Program-made: the position numbers and the translations under genes | Origin: Streptomyces sp. VRA16 Mangrove soil | GTDB lineage: Bacteria; Actinomycetota; Actinomycetes; Streptomycetales; Streptomycetaceae | Direction of reading: 5' to 3' | NCBI RefSeq assembly: GCF_017377775.1 | Contig: NZ_JAFVLN010000013.1 | Location: forward strand, 62,001 to 126,000 | DNA: 64,000 bases | The notes under the pieces: generated by a model | Database searches by the model: none | Seen by the model: the letters and a program-made list of their open reading frames with translations, nothing else | Told to the model about the DNA's origin: nothing | Shown: piece by piece, positions 18,046-27,588 of the stretch | Numbering within the stretch: position 1 is the first letter of the stretch | Layout of the letters: the number at the start of each line of letters is the position of its first letter

Positions 18046-19282
18046 CGGTCTGCGCGGGCGCCTGAAGGCCGCGTACGCGCAGTGCGACGAGGAAGGCGAG
18101 GCCCGCTGCCGCGCTGCCCACCGCGAACGCGGCGGCGGGCCCGTGGGCCTGCGCGAGACGCCCCGCCACGGCGAGCGTGACGGCCTGTCCCCCGACGAAC
18201 GCGCTCACGGCGGCCGTCATGCCCTCGGCGAGGCGTTCGCGCGGCACGGCCTGTTCGGTGAGCCCGAAGCCGGTGATCAGGTTCGGGGCGAACAGGGCGC
18301 CGAAGACGATCACGACGGCGTACAGGAGCGGCATGGTGTCCGTGACGATCAGCGGGAGCGAGAGCAGCGCGGCGGCGGCCGTGGCGACGCGCCAGCGGAC
18401 CGGAAGAGTGAACCGGGCGGGCACGGCCGCCATGGACAGGCCGACGGCGGCGCTCATGACGCCCATCGCGGCGTACACGAGGCCCGCCTGGTCCTCGTGC
18501 CCCAGTTCCTGGGTGAGCGCGGTGATCCCGGCACCGCAGCCGCCGAGCAGGATGCCCAGGAGGGCGAGTCCGACGCGGACCAGGTGGACCTGGCGCGGCA
18601 TGCGCGACCCCTTCGGGGACGCGGTGGTCCGCACGGACCTGGGCACCGCGCCGGCCGTCGGGTGCAGGGCGAATCCGGTGCCGCAGCAGGCGACCAGGAG
18701 GGCGGCCGTGCCGAACGCGTACGCGGGGTGGGTGATCACGGAGGCGACGCCGATGAGGGCGGGCCCGAGGACGAAGGAGAGTTCGTCCATCGTGGACTCC
18801 AGGGACAGCACGGCGTTCACGACGCGTTCGTCGGCGCCCTCACGGCGCACGAGCGCGACCCCGCGGGCGCGCGCGAGGGGGCCGATCCCGGGCACGGTGG
18901 CGCCCGCCAGGATCCCCAGGGCGACCAGGGCGGCGAGGGGCAGCCCGTACAGCGCGCCCAACGTGTAGGCGGCTATGGCCGCGGAGTTGAGGAGGCTGAG
19001 GACGAGCAGGACCGGGCGCTGGCCGCGCCGGTCGGCGAGCCGCCCCACGAAGGGGCCCATGGCGACCTGGCCGAGCGCGAGCGCGCAGGCGACCGTGCCG
19101 CCGGTGGCCAGCGAGCCGCTGGTGCGGGTCACCAGGAGGACGCTGCCGAACTGGATCACGGCGACGGGCAGCCGTCCCAGGAACGAGACGACGGGCAGCC
19201 AGAGACCGGTCACCGCGAGGACCCGGCGGTAGGCGTCGAGCGTGCCGCCGGGGGCGCTGGTGTCCACAGAGGTGCCGGTCAT
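18020..19282 (-). CDS. MFS transporter
   Basis: Major facilitator with 12 predicted helices, 420 aa. The loop after helix 2 reads GRLADRRGQRP, the classic motif A (G-x3-D-x2-G-R/Q-R). The middle loop (RSVRTTASPKGSRMPRQ) is basic and cytoplasmic. Sequence character is that of DHA1-like drug or sugar efflux carriers, substrate unknown. It lies between glgX and treY on the opposite strand, and its last 26 bases are shared with glgX. Confidence 0.88.
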
Positions 19283-19363
19283 CGTCCGAAACTAGCGACG
19301 TGCGCCCCGGCCCGTGCATGCGGCGATGACACGAAAGCCGCCCTTACGGGTACGTAGGTTCAC

Positions 19364-21748
19364 ATGACGCCTCAGCATCCGACGACGCCGTCAGCCACCT
19401 ACCGGCTCCAGCTGCAGCCGGACTTCGGATTCGGCGCGGCCGCGGCGGCCGTCCCTTACCTGGCCTCCCTGGGGGTCTCGCATCTGCATCTGTCGCCCGT
19501 TCTGGAGGCCGTGCCGGGATCGACGCACGGCTACGACGTCGTCGACCACGCGCGCGTCCGCGCGGAGCTGGGCGGCGAGGACGGGCTGCGGTCCCTGGCG
19601 CGCACGGCCCACGAGCACGGGCTGGGGCTCGTCGTGGACATCGTGCCCAACCACATGGCCGCGTCCGTGCGCCACAACGGCCCGTTCCGCGCGGTGCTGC
19701 GGGACGGCCCCTCGTCCCCGTACGCGCGGTGGTTCGACATCGACTGGGACGCGCAGGGCGGCCGTGTCCTGCTGCCGGTCCTGGGCCACCGTCTGGGTGA
19801 GGAACTGCCCCACCTGAAGGTGGACGGCGACGTACTGCGCTACTACGACCACGCGTTCCCTCTGCGGCCCGGGACGCGCACCCTGCCGCTGCCCGAGCTC
19901 CTGGACGCCCAGTGGTACCGGCTGTCCTGGTGGCGGCTGGCCCGCACGGAGCTCAACTACCGGCGTTTCTTCACCATTTCGGACCTGATCGCGGTGCGGG
20001 TGGAGGACCCGGAGGTCTTCGACGCGACCCACGCGACGGTGCTGCGGCTGCTGCGCGAGGGAGTCGTCGACGGGCTGCGCATCGACCATCCGGACGGCCT
20101 CGCCGATCCGGGCGCCTATCTGCAGCGTCTCAGTGACGCGACGGGCGGCCGGTGGACCGTGGTCGAGAAGATCCTGGAGGAGGGCGAGCAGCTGCCCGCG
20201 GCGTGGCCGGTGTCCGGCACCACGGGCTACGACGCGCTGCGCCAGGTGGACGGTCTGTTCGTCGACCCGGCCGGCGCCGATCAGCTCCTCGGTCTCTTCC
20301 GGCGCTTCACCGGCGTCGCGGCGGACGCGGGCGGCCGGTGGGCGGACACGGTACGCCGCTCCGCCCACCGGGTCGTCACGTACGGCCTCGCGACCGAGCT
20401 GGACCGTCTGACGCGCGAGGCGGCTGCCCTGTGCGCCCTGGACCCGCAGCTTCGCGACCACGCGCCGTGGGCGCTGCGCACGGCCCTGTGCGAGCTTCTG
20501 GTGCGCGTCCCCGTCTACCGGCCGTACGTGACCGGTGGTGTCGCTCCCGAGACGGTCCTGACGGCCTCGGACGCGGCCGCCGCGAAGACGGCGTTCGCGG
20601 TGGCCGAGGAGGCGGGCGCGGTCGACGCCGTACGGGAACTGGCGCTCGGCCGGCACGGCGCGGGGCCGCGGCACGCGGCGTTCCGGGCCCGGTTCGCCCA
20701 GGTGTCGTCGGCGCTGCGGGCCAAGTCGGTCGAGGACGCGGCGTTCTACCGGTACACGCCGCTGCTGTCGGCCCTGGAGGTCGGCGGCTGCCCGCACGAT
20801 CCCGCGGTGACCGTCGCGGCGTTCCACGGGTACTGCGCGCGCGTGCAGCGCGACTGGCCCTACACGTCGACGGTGCTGTCCACCCACGACACGAAGCGCA
20901 GCGCGGACGTGCGGGCGGCCGTCTCGGTCCTCACCCAGTGCCCGGACCGGTGGGAGGAGCTGCTCGCCGACGTCACCGAGCGCACCGCGCACGGCGGTGG
21001 CGCGAGTGCGCCGGATCCGCAGATCGCCTGGGCGGCCTGGCAGATGGTGGCCGGTCTCGGCCCGGCCGAACCGGAGCGGCTGCAGTCGGCCATGCTCAAG
21101 CACGCGCGCGAGGCGGGGCTCTACACGACCTGGACGGAACCGAACGCGGCCTACGAGGAGGCGGTACGGGACTTCGTGGCGTCCGGGCCGTGCGGCCCTC
21201 CGGGCCATGAGGTGCTGCGCTTCATGGACGCCCTGCTCTCCCATGTGCGGGCGAACGTCCTGGGCGCGGCCCTGGTACAGCTGACGATGCCCGGGGTGCC
21301 CGACCTGTACCAGGGCAGCGAGCGCGAGTACCGCGCCCTGGTGGACCCGGACAACCGGGGGCCGGCCCTTTTCGACGAGAAGGCGGGCAGTCCGCTGTCG
21401 GCGGAGAAGGAGGCGCTCACCGCGGCGGCGCTGCGGCTGCGGCGCGCGCATCCGGACCGGTTCGGCGGGGCGGCGACCTACGAACCGCTGACCGCGGAGG
21501 GGCCCGGCGAGGCGCACTGCGTGTCCTACGTCCGCTCGGGCCACGTGGTCGTGGCGGCGACCCGGCTGTCGCTGCGGCTCGCCGAGGCGGGCGGCTGGCA
21601 GGACACCCGGCTCGCGCTGCCCGACGGCGAGTGGACCGAACTCCTGGATCCCGGACGCCGGTTCAGCGGCCGCGCGCGCGTGGCGGAGCTCTTCGGGCGG
21701 CTGCCGGTGGCGCTGCTGGTGCGGTCCGACGAGGGCGGGGCCGGCTGA
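19364..21748 (+). CDS. treY: Maltooligosyl trehalose synthase TreY
   Basis: GH13 intramolecular transglycosylase, 794 aa. It turns the reducing-end alpha-1,4 bond of malto-oligosaccharides into an alpha-1,1 bond, giving maltooligosyl trehalose. The N-terminus ATYRLQLQPDFGFGAA and VDIVPNHMA near residue 92 are TreY hallmarks. The nucleophile is D241 in GLRIDHPDGLADP, the acid/base E268 in VVEKILEEGE, and the third Asp lies in STHDTKRSADVRA. PGVPDLYQGSE-YRALVDPDNR closes the barrel. The product is cleaved by TreZ, encoded 6 kb downstream. The ribosome site is weak (GTAGG). Confidence 0.95.
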   Translation: MTPQHPTTPSATYRLQLQPDFGFGAAAAAVPYLASLGVSHLHLSPVLEAVPGSTHGYDVVDHARVRAELGGEDGLRSLARTAHEHGLGLVVDIVPNHMAASVRHNGPFRAVLRDGPSSPYARWFDIDWDAQGGRVLLPVLGHRLGEELPHLKVDGDVLRYYDHAFPLRPGTRTLPLPELLDAQWYRLSWWRLARTELNYRRFFTISDLIAVRVEDPEVFDATHATVLRLLREGVVDGLRIDHPDGLADPGAYLQRLSDATGGRWTVVEKILEEGEQLPAAWPVSGTTGYDALRQVDGLFVDPAGADQLLGLFRRFTGVAADAGGRWADTVRRSAHRVVTYGLATELDRLTREAAALCALDPQLRDHAPWALRTALCELLVRVPVYRPYVTGGVAPETVLTASDAAAAKTAFAVAEEAGAVDAVRELALGRHGAGPRHAAFRARFAQVSSALRAKSVEDAAFYRYTPLLSALEVGGCPHDPAVTVAAFHGYCARVQRDWPYTSTVLSTHDTKRSADVRAAVSVLTQCPDRWEELLADVTERTAHGGGASAPDPQIAWAAWQMVAGLGPAEPERLQSAMLKHAREAGLYTTWTEPNAAYEEAVRDFVASGPCGPPGHEVLRFMDALLSHVRANVLGAALVQLTMPGVPDLYQGSEREYRALVDPDNRGPALFDEKAGSPLSAEKEALTAAALRLRRAHPDRFGGAATYEPLTAEGPGEAHCVSYVRSGHVVVAATRLSLRLAEAGGWQDTRLALPDGEWTELLDPGRRFSGRARVAELFGRLPVALLVRSDEGGAG

Positions 21749-21829
21749 GCCGGGATTGTCAGTGGCGTGGTGCAGGATCGACGCGAGGTGTCCGGGAACG
21801 CGGACGGGTGGGGAAAGGGCCGGGGACGC

Positions 21830-22174
21830 ATGGCGACGATCACGAACAGGCAGGTGGCGGAGCACGCCTTCCTGCGACCGCTGTACCAGGACGGGTACTA
21901 CCCCGATCACGTGGTCGACCGGGGCGGGGCCGCCCTGTTGCGGCTGTGCGGTCGCATCGAGGCGGAGCGCCCGCAGGACCTCGCGTCGCTCTACGCCCTG
22001 ACGCGGTCGGCGACGGAGGAGTTCAACGTGTTGCAGGACGCGTTCGAGGAGGCCGGGAGCGAGATCGAGACGGTCGCGCGGGAGGCGATAGGCGACGAGT
22101 TCTGGTTCGTGGCCGCCGCCTACGGGTTCGCGGACGCCGACGCCGAGGAGCTGATCGCCGCCCGGGACTGGTGA
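21830..22174 (+). CDS. DUF5713 family protein
   Basis: Small cytoplasmic protein of 114 aa. The pattern HAFLRPLYQDGYYP, then TEEFNVLQDAFEEAGSEIET and the end AAYGFADADAEELIAARDW matches my recollection of DUF5713 proteins, which occur from enterobacteria to actinomycetes. No catalytic motif is known. The ATG at 21830 removes 21 unlikely residues. It shares its last 55 bases with the convergent P450 gene. Confidence 0.75.
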   Translation: MATITNRQVAEHAFLRPLYQDGYYPDHVVDRGGAALLRLCGRIEAERPQDLASLYALTRSATEEFNVLQDAFEEAGSEIETVAREAIGDEFWFVAAAYGFADADAEELIAARDW

Positions 22175-23355
22175 CCCGCGGGCGTCGGCGCGGCGGGTCG
22201 GCCGAGGCGGACGAGCAGGGTGGCGGGGGCGCGTGCGTCCAGGCCCTCGGGCACGGGGCGGAAGCCGGGTGCCCAGGCCAGTGCGGGCAGTGCCTCCAGC
22301 AGGGCGCGCAGTCCCGTCCCCGCGATCATGCGGGCGAGCGGGACGCCCAGGCAGCGGTGTCGGCCGGTGCCGAAGGCCAGTTGGCCGGGGTCCGTGCGGA
22401 AGAGGTCGTAGCGGTCGGGGTCGGTGAAGCGTGCGGCGTCCCGGCCCGCCGAGCCGACCAGACAGGCCACGGTGGCGCCGGCGGGTATCGTGCCGCCGCT
22501 GGTGGCGACGGGGGCGAGGGCGCGGCGCCGGACGAGATGCACGGCCGGGTCGCGGCGCAGCGACTCCGCCCAGGCCGCGTCGGTCAGGTCGGGTCTCGCC
22601 CGGACCAGGGCCAGCTGCGCGGGGTGGTCGAGCAGGTTGGCGAGGAAGCCGGCCAGGGCCCGGCCCGTGGCCTCGCCGCCCGCGCCGAGCAGGGTCGCCA
22701 CGATCCCGACGACGGCCTCGTCGGGCAGAGGCCGGCCGCCGGGCCGCGCGGTGCACAGGACCGACAGGAGGTCGGTGCCCGGGTGGGCGCGGCGGCGTGT
22801 GACATGGGGGTGCAGGGCGGCCTCGACGTCGGCGGGCGCCGCGCCCAGGTGGGTCAGCTCCGTGCGGCTCCACGCGGTGACGCGGACGGTCTCGTCGTGC
22901 GGCAGGCCGAGCGCTGCGACGACGGCCGCCGTGGGCAGCCAGCGGCAGAACTCCTCGACGAGGTCGACCTCTTCGCGGCGCGTGAGGCGGCGTGCGAGCA
23001 CGTAGGCACTGCGTTCCACCCCCGCCTTCAGGGCGGCCAGGGCCCGCCCTTGCAGGGCCGGGGAGACGAGCGCCCGCTGGGCGGCGTGCATGCCTTGTTC
23101 GAGGTGGGCGAAGGTTCGGCCCGGGGGCGGGGCGACCAGCCGGGGGTCGGCGAGCGCCGCGCGCACGTCGGCATGGCGGCTCAGCAGCCAGGCGCCGAAC
23201 GGCTCGTCGTGCAGGAGCGGGTGGCGGTCGCGGAGCATGCGGTAGAGCGGGTACGGGTCCCGGGCGACGTCCGGTTCGGCCAGGCTCGGGGGTGTCCACG
23301 ATCCGCGCGGCGCCACGCTCTCCGCTCGCACGACAGGACCCAGGGGGCACAGCAC
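22120..23355 (-). CDS. Cytochrome P450
   Basis: Soluble haem monooxygenase, 411 aa. FGTGRHRCLGVPLAR holds the haem-ligand Cys. ESLRRDP is the K-helix E-x2-R. GAGGEATGRAL is the I-helix oxygen-binding region, with A-G-G-E-A-T in place of the more usual A-G-x-D/E-T-T. The GTG at 23355 is chosen for AGAGGGAG at good spacing; a GTG at 23397 is also open. The last 18 residues (Ser/Ala-rich) lie in the overlap with the DUF5713 gene. No ferredoxin, reductase or biosynthetic cluster adjoins it, so it is an orphan P450 of unknown substrate. Confidence 0.88.
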   Translation of the reverse strand: MLCPLGPVVRAESVAPRGSWTPPSLAEPDVARDPYPLYRMLRDRHPLLHDEPFGAWLLSRHADVRAALADPRLVAPPPGRTFAHLEQGMHAAQRALVSPALQGRALAALKAGVERSAYVLARRLTRREEVDLVEEFCRWLPTAAVVAALGLPHDETVRVTAWSRTELTHLGAAPADVEAALHPHVTRRRAHPGTDLLSVLCTARPGGRPLPDEAVVGIVATLLGAGGEATGRALAGFLANLLDHPAQLALVRARPDLTDAAWAESLRRDPAVHLVRRRALAPVATSGGTIPAGATVACLVGSAGRDAARFTDPDRYDLFRTDPGQLAFGTGRHRCLGVPLARMIAGTGLRALLEALPALAWAPGFRPVPEGLDARAPATLLVRLGRPAAPTPAGHQSRAAISSSASASANP

Positions 23356-23993
23356 CGCGAGGCTCCCTCTCTGCGCCGGTGCGCGGGGCCCGCGCACGCA
23401 TGCTCCCAGGCCACCATCACGCGGGCGGGCCCGCAGCCCCGTGCGGCCGTACGGGTGACGAGGGCCGGGTGACGGGACCGGGCCGGGACCCGCAGACCGT
23501 GTCCGTCGGTCTCAGCGAGTCCGACCCACGCGCGTGTGGGTATGAGACACGGAGCGCCAGGGTCTCGCCGCTCGACATCGTCCGAGGCACGCGCGCGTGG
23601 GTATTGAGATCGGCATGAACACCCTGCCGTAGACCGCCGTGACGAAGGGCACGGTGCTTGGGTAGGACGGTGTGTCGTGAAGACGCTCGCCGGGCGGGAC
23701 GGGGGGCGGATTCTCGGGACCCGCCTCATGGGACCGAACGTTTCCGGGATGATGCCGGAGGGCCAGCTCGTCGTCGGCCGGAATGCGGAGCCGGTCGACG
23801 TGGCCCGCCACCGTCACGCGCATTCCACGCTCCGCGAGGCCGTCGGCGAGACGTACCTCACCCTCGCGGGGCGTGGCCTGCATCAGCGATGAGCAAGCGG
23901 CGACCAAGCAACGAGCGTCGGCAGAGGCCTTCTTGACAGAGGCCGCAGAGCGTGGGGTACTGCGGATTGCTGACGGCGGGAGCACCAACGGGG
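23356..23993. other. 638-base gap without a convincing gene
   Basis: Open frames here have no family resemblance and poor codon use. It holds two similar elements 61 bases apart, CACGCGCGTGTGGGTATGAGA (23527-23547) and CACGCGCGCG-TGGGTATTGAGA (23588-23609), each containing GGGTAT, the -10 of SigB/SigF-type promoters. A third GGGTA occurs near 23660. TTGACA at 23933-23938 with TACTGC 19 bases on could serve the peptidase gene that follows. Confidence 0.35.
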
Positions 23994-25235
23994 GTGAGTC
24001 ACCTGACGGACCAGCGGTACCCCACGGCGGCCCAACTGGCCCGGTCAGCGCGGGAGCTGACGACTGTACGTCCTGACCTGTGCCGACTACGACAGGTCGG
24101 CACGTCACGTGGGGGACGTCCCCTGCATCTGCTGTCCGTGGGCCACGACCGGCGCACGGTCCTGATCGTCGCGGGCGCCCACGCCAACGAGCCCACGGGC
24201 GGCGCCACGGTGCTGCACCTGGCTCAGAGAGCGCTGCTCGAACCGCTGCTCAGATCCGACCGCTCGTGGCACTTCCTGCTGTGCGCGGATCCGGACGGCG
24301 CGGCCCTGCACCGCACCCCGGCGCCCCGGACGCTGCTCGACTACCACAGACATTTCTTCCGCCCGGCGGGCCCCGAGCAGCCGGAGTGGTCCCCCTCGGT
24401 GCTTCCGGCGGACCGGCTGCCCCCGGAGACGACGACGCTCACCGGCGTCATCGACGAACTGCGCCCCTACCTCCAGGTGTCGCTGCACGGCACCGAACTG
24501 GGCGGCAGCTGGGTGCAGTTGACCCGGGACATCCCGGGGCTCGCCGAGCCGTTCGCCAAATCGGCGGCGGAACTGCACATACCGGTGGAGACGGGCGCGT
24601 CGGACGCGGCGGGCTGGCCCGCGTCGGGCCCCGGTGTCCATGTGATGCCGGATCCGGACGTGCAGGCCGCGTTCCCGAGCCTGCCCGACGACGCCCGGCA
24701 CTCCACCTGGCACCACGCGCACCGCTACGGCGGCTCCACGGCGATCGTGGAGGTGCCGATGTGGGCCAGCGACCTGGTGGACGACCCGGCGCCGCACCCC
24801 GCCCCCGAGCGGGCCCTGCGGCGGCTCTCGTCGCGGCTGAGCCGCGACACCCGGCTCGTGGAGGAGATCCTCGCGGAGGCGCTGCCCCGGCTGCCCGACA
24901 CGCGCGGTCCGCTGCTGCGGGCGGCGCGCTGGGCGCTGAGTCTGGTGCCCGGCCTCGCGGACGACTGGGTGCAACCGCCGCCGCCGGACGCGACGATGGC
25001 GTACGTCGGCAGCATCGACGCGTTCGCCCGGCGGCTGCCGCTGCGGGCCGCCGCGATGCTGCTGCGGGTCCTGGAGGAGGCCGAGGACCGGGCCGCGCCC
25101 CGGCTCGACCTGCTCGTCACCCGCTGGTGCGAGGTGTACGCGGACCGGTTCGGGGCGCGGTGGGTGCCGGTGCCGCATCAGGTCGAGCACCAGGCACGGA
25201 CGACGATCGCGGCGGTCCGGCACGCGCAGGGCTGA
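23994..25235 (+). CDS. M14 family zinc carboxypeptidase-like protein
   Basis: 413 aa, no signal peptide, so probably cytoplasmic. HANEPTGGATVL near residue 65 gives the zinc motif H-x2-E. LQVSLHGTELGG near residue 165 gives the third zinc ligand His. STAIVEVPMW near residue 250 is placed like the catalytic Glu of carboxypeptidase A. The C-terminal third (about 275-413) is helical and Arg/Leu-rich without recognised motifs. The GTG at 23994 is the most credible start, although its ribosome site is poor. A role in peptide or amino-acid-conjugate trimming is inferred from family only. Confidence 0.8.
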   Translation: MSHLTDQRYPTAAQLARSARELTTVRPDLCRLRQVGTSRGGRPLHLLSVGHDRRTVLIVAGAHANEPTGGATVLHLAQRALLEPLLRSDRSWHFLLCADPDGAALHRTPAPRTLLDYHRHFFRPAGPEQPEWSPSVLPADRLPPETTTLTGVIDELRPYLQVSLHGTELGGSWVQLTRDIPGLAEPFAKSAAELHIPVETGASDAAGWPASGPGVHVMPDPDVQAAFPSLPDDARHSTWHHAHRYGGSTAIVEVPMWASDLVDDPAPHPAPERALRRLSSRLSRDTRLVEEILAEALPRLPDTRGPLLRAARWALSLVPGLADDWVQPPPPDATMAYVGSIDAFARRLPLRAAAMLLRVLEEAEDRAAPRLDLLVTRWCEVYADRFGARWVPVPHQVEHQARTTIAAVRHAQG

Positions 25236-25262
25236 GCCGGGCCGGCCGCGGCGGCTCCGGGG

Positions 25263-25691
25263 TCAGCCGTCGAGGGCGAAGACCGATCCCGTGGTGGTGC
25301 GGAGCACGCACGCGTTGGAGAAGTCGCGCGCGTAGGCGAAGCTCCGGCCGTCCCACACGCCGTGGGCGGCCGCCCTGACCGGCTGGTAGATCATGGGGCA
25401 GGCGGTGCCCGCGGTGGGGAGGCGGTCGATGTCGCCGCCGGCCTGGGCGAGTTCACGGCAGGCCAGGTCCGCGTGCGGGTGGTCGGCGCCCGGCTCGGCG
25501 GGACAGGTCAGCAGCACGTCCCGCACGGGGCCCGGCGCGCCCTCTCCCCGCATGACCGTCACCTGGACCCAGTTGCCGGGCAGCGGCCCGGTGGGGGCCG
25601 CCTGCGCGGCGCCCGCGGGCACCGCGGCGAGCAGCACCGCCGCGGCACCCGCCGCGACCAGACTCGTACGACGCTTCGTCCTCACTGCCAT
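25263..25691 (-). CDS. SSI family subtilisin-type protease inhibitor
   Basis: Secreted serine protease inhibitor of Streptomyces, 142 aa precursor. Signal peptide residues 1-32 end at AAQAAP. WVQVTVMRGEG and VRDVLLTCPAEPGADHP fit the SSI core. The first disulfide pair is in LLTC and LACRELAQAGGD. The reactive-site loop is ACPMIYQPV: by comparison with SSI (CPMVYDP) the P1 residue is Met and P1' is Ile, which predicts subtilisin rather than trypsin as target. The end FSNACVLRTTTGSVFALDG is standard. The ATG at 25691 gives the usual length; a GTG nine bases upstream is possible. Confidence 0.92.
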   Translation of the reverse strand: MAVRTKRRTSLVAAGAAAVLLAAVPAGAAQAAPTGPLPGNWVQVTVMRGEGAPGPVRDVLLTCPAEPGADHPHADLACRELAQAGGDIDRLPTAGTACPMIYQPVRAAAHGVWDGRSFAYARDFSNACVLRTTTGSVFALDG

Positions 25692-25832
25692 GGGTGTCAC
25701 CGTTCCTCGCGTCCGGAAGGCGCGGGCGCTCGCCCGTGCCGCTGCATGCATCGACACGGAAGGGCCCGCACCGCACCCGGCGCGCGGCGTCATCCACTCG
25801 AAGTGGCCACCGGAACGGGCCACCTGGCGGGG

Positions 25833-26384
25833 TCAGTCGGCGGACAGCCGGAACGACATGCGGCCGAACGCGACCTGGTCGCCGTCCTGGACGACGGCGG
25901 CGCCGATCACCCTGCGCCCGTTCACGGACGTGCCATTGGTGGAGCCGAGGTCGCGCAACACCCACAGGCCGCCCTGCCGGCTCAGCTCGGCGTGCACCCG
26001 GGAGACGGTCTCGTGGCTGAGCCTGAGCCCGTTGGCCGGGTCTCGGCCGATGCGCAGCGGGTACGGGTGGGCGGCCGAGGGCAGCAGCAGCTTCGGCAGC
26101 CGCTCCAGGGTCCAGGCCCTGCGCATCTTGACGGTGAACCCGGAGACTGCGCCCACGGCCCCGGTCAGGGCGCGCACCCAGCGGTTCTCGTGCTGGAGAT
26201 CGGCGGTGAGCACCGCGAGCTCGTCGGGTCTGCGGGCGGTGAGGGCGAGCTCCATACGGCGGATGAACGTGTCGTGCGAGAGCCGGCCGAGCGCGACGCC
26301 GTCCCTGAGCACCTTCAGCGCACGCTCCCGCTCGGCGTCGGAGAGCCGCGCCGGGTACGTGTGGTGTTCAAAAGAGGACGTCAC
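25833..26384 (-). CDS. DUF1707 and FHA domain protein
   Basis: 183 aa. Residues about 12-65 (RLSDAERERALKVLRDGVA, then GRLSHDTFIRRMELALTAR) are a DUF1707 (SHOCT-like) module. Residues about 105-180 are an FHA phosphothreonine-binding domain, with IGRDPANGLRL, SRVHAEL and LRDLGSTNGTSVNGRR, so the Gly-Arg, Ser, His and Asn ligands are all present. No membrane helix. It probably reads Ser/Thr kinase signalling; the kinase is not in the window. Confidence 0.9.
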   Translation of the reverse strand: MTSSFEHHTYPARLSDAERERALKVLRDGVALGRLSHDTFIRRMELALTARRPDELAVLTADLQHENRWVRALTGAVGAVSGFTVKMRRAWTLERLPKLLLPSAAHPYPLRIGRDPANGLRLSHETVSRVHAELSRQGGLWVLRDLGSTNGTSVNGRRVIGAAVVQDGDQVAFGRMSFRLSAD

Positions 26385-26503
26385 AGACGCGATTGTCCGG
26401 CAGTGACGGCCGAGGTGTCCAGAAAACCAGAAGCGCCGGACACGGACCGTTGTTACCTTCGTCCGGCCGCGGCCGCCAACGGGCCGCCCTTCAAGGAGAT
26501 TTC

Positions 26504-27445
26504 TTGCCCTCTGCAGCAGACCTCACGACCGGCTCCGCCCACGAGCTCACCTTCCGCGCGCTCACCGAGGAGGACGCGGATCTGTTCCACACGCTGGACG
26601 ACCCCGGCCTGGTCGGCCGGGCCCTCATCGGGGCCCCGTACCGCACTGTCGCCCAGGGCGGCCAGTACCGGCCCGACTGGACGTGGGTGGCGCTGCGCGG
26701 CGACCGCGTCGTGGCGCGGGCCGCGTGGTGGGCGGGGCCCGGCGACGAGAAGCCCATCGCCCTGGACTGGTTCGACCTGGCCGACGGCGAGGAGGAGGCG
26801 GCCGCCGAACTGTTGCGGCGGGCCCCCTTCCGGGCCGAGTACGATCTGCCGCTGCCGCCGGACTGGCGGGAGCGGCCGGAGACGAAGGCCGCGGCCGACG
26901 TGCGGATGCGCGCGGTCGAGGCGGCGGGCATGCGGCTGCTCGTGGAGCGGTTCCGCTACCGCTGGACCCCGGCCGACGGGCTCCCCGAGCGCCCCGGCCG
27001 GCTGGAGTTCCGCCCCGAGCCCGACGACGAGGCGATCCTGGACGTGCTGCGCCGCGTGCACTCGGTGACGCTGGACGCGCACGCGATCAAGGCCGTCGAG
27101 GAGGGTGGCCTCGACCAGGCCGCGCAGGAGGAGCTGGACTTCTTCCACTGGTGCCCCTCGCCGCGCGAATGGTGGCAGCTGGCGTACACGAAGGACGGCG
27201 ACCTGGTCGGCATCCACGTCCCGGCGCACAATCCGTCGGGCCCCTGCATCGGCTTCATCGGGGTGGTGCCCGAGCAGCGCGGTCACGGGTACGCGTACGA
27301 CCTGCTGGTGGAGTGCACGCATTTCCTGGTGGAGCGGGGCGCCGAGTTCATCGCGGCCGCGACCGACGACGGGAACTTCCCGATGGCGGGGAACTTCGCG
27401 CGCGCGGGCTACCCGGTGGAGCAGAAACGCATCAATTACGTGTGA
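26504..27445 (+). CDS. GNAT family N-acetyltransferase
   Basis: 313 aa. It starts at TTG, with AAGGAG six bases upstream (26493-26498); no ATG or GTG fits. The C-terminal GNAT fold shows FIGVVPEQRGHGYAYDLL, the acetyl-CoA pyrophosphate loop (Q/R-x2-G-x-G/A), and TDDGNFPMAGNFARAGY, the usual N-x-M-x2-N-x3-G-Y close. The N-terminal half is a second, degenerate acetyltransferase-like domain. Substrate unknown. It lies just upstream of treZ on the same strand, with a 143-base gap. Confidence 0.85.
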   Translation: MPSAADLTTGSAHELTFRALTEEDADLFHTLDDPGLVGRALIGAPYRTVAQGGQYRPDWTWVALRGDRVVARAAWWAGPGDEKPIALDWFDLADGEEEAAAELLRRAPFRAEYDLPLPPDWRERPETKAAADVRMRAVEAAGMRLLVERFRYRWTPADGLPERPGRLEFRPEPDDEAILDVLRRVHSVTLDAHAIKAVEEGGLDQAAQEELDFFHWCPSPREWWQLAYTKDGDLVGIHVPAHNPSGPCIGFIGVVPEQRGHGYAYDLLVECTHFLVERGAEFIAAATDDGNFPMAGNFARAGYPVEQKRINYV

Positions 27446-27588
27446 CCGTTCGCGTGTGATCTTCGTGTGACGCGGAACCCACCTCGGCGATCCGGCCTCG
27501 CGGGCGATCATCTCTGGCGCACCATGGGACACGTCGTCACCGTGAGCAGACAACCTGTCACGCCTGTTGCGTACGAGGGGGAACGTCC

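Noticed and set aside
19391..23401. A 1336-codon minus-strand frame over treY
   Set aside because: Antisense shadow; treY carries all GH13 residues on the plus strand.
23512..24108. Minus-strand frame of 198 codons in the gap before the M14 gene
   Set aside because: No family resemblance, poor amino-acid composition, and it overlaps the start of the peptidase gene.
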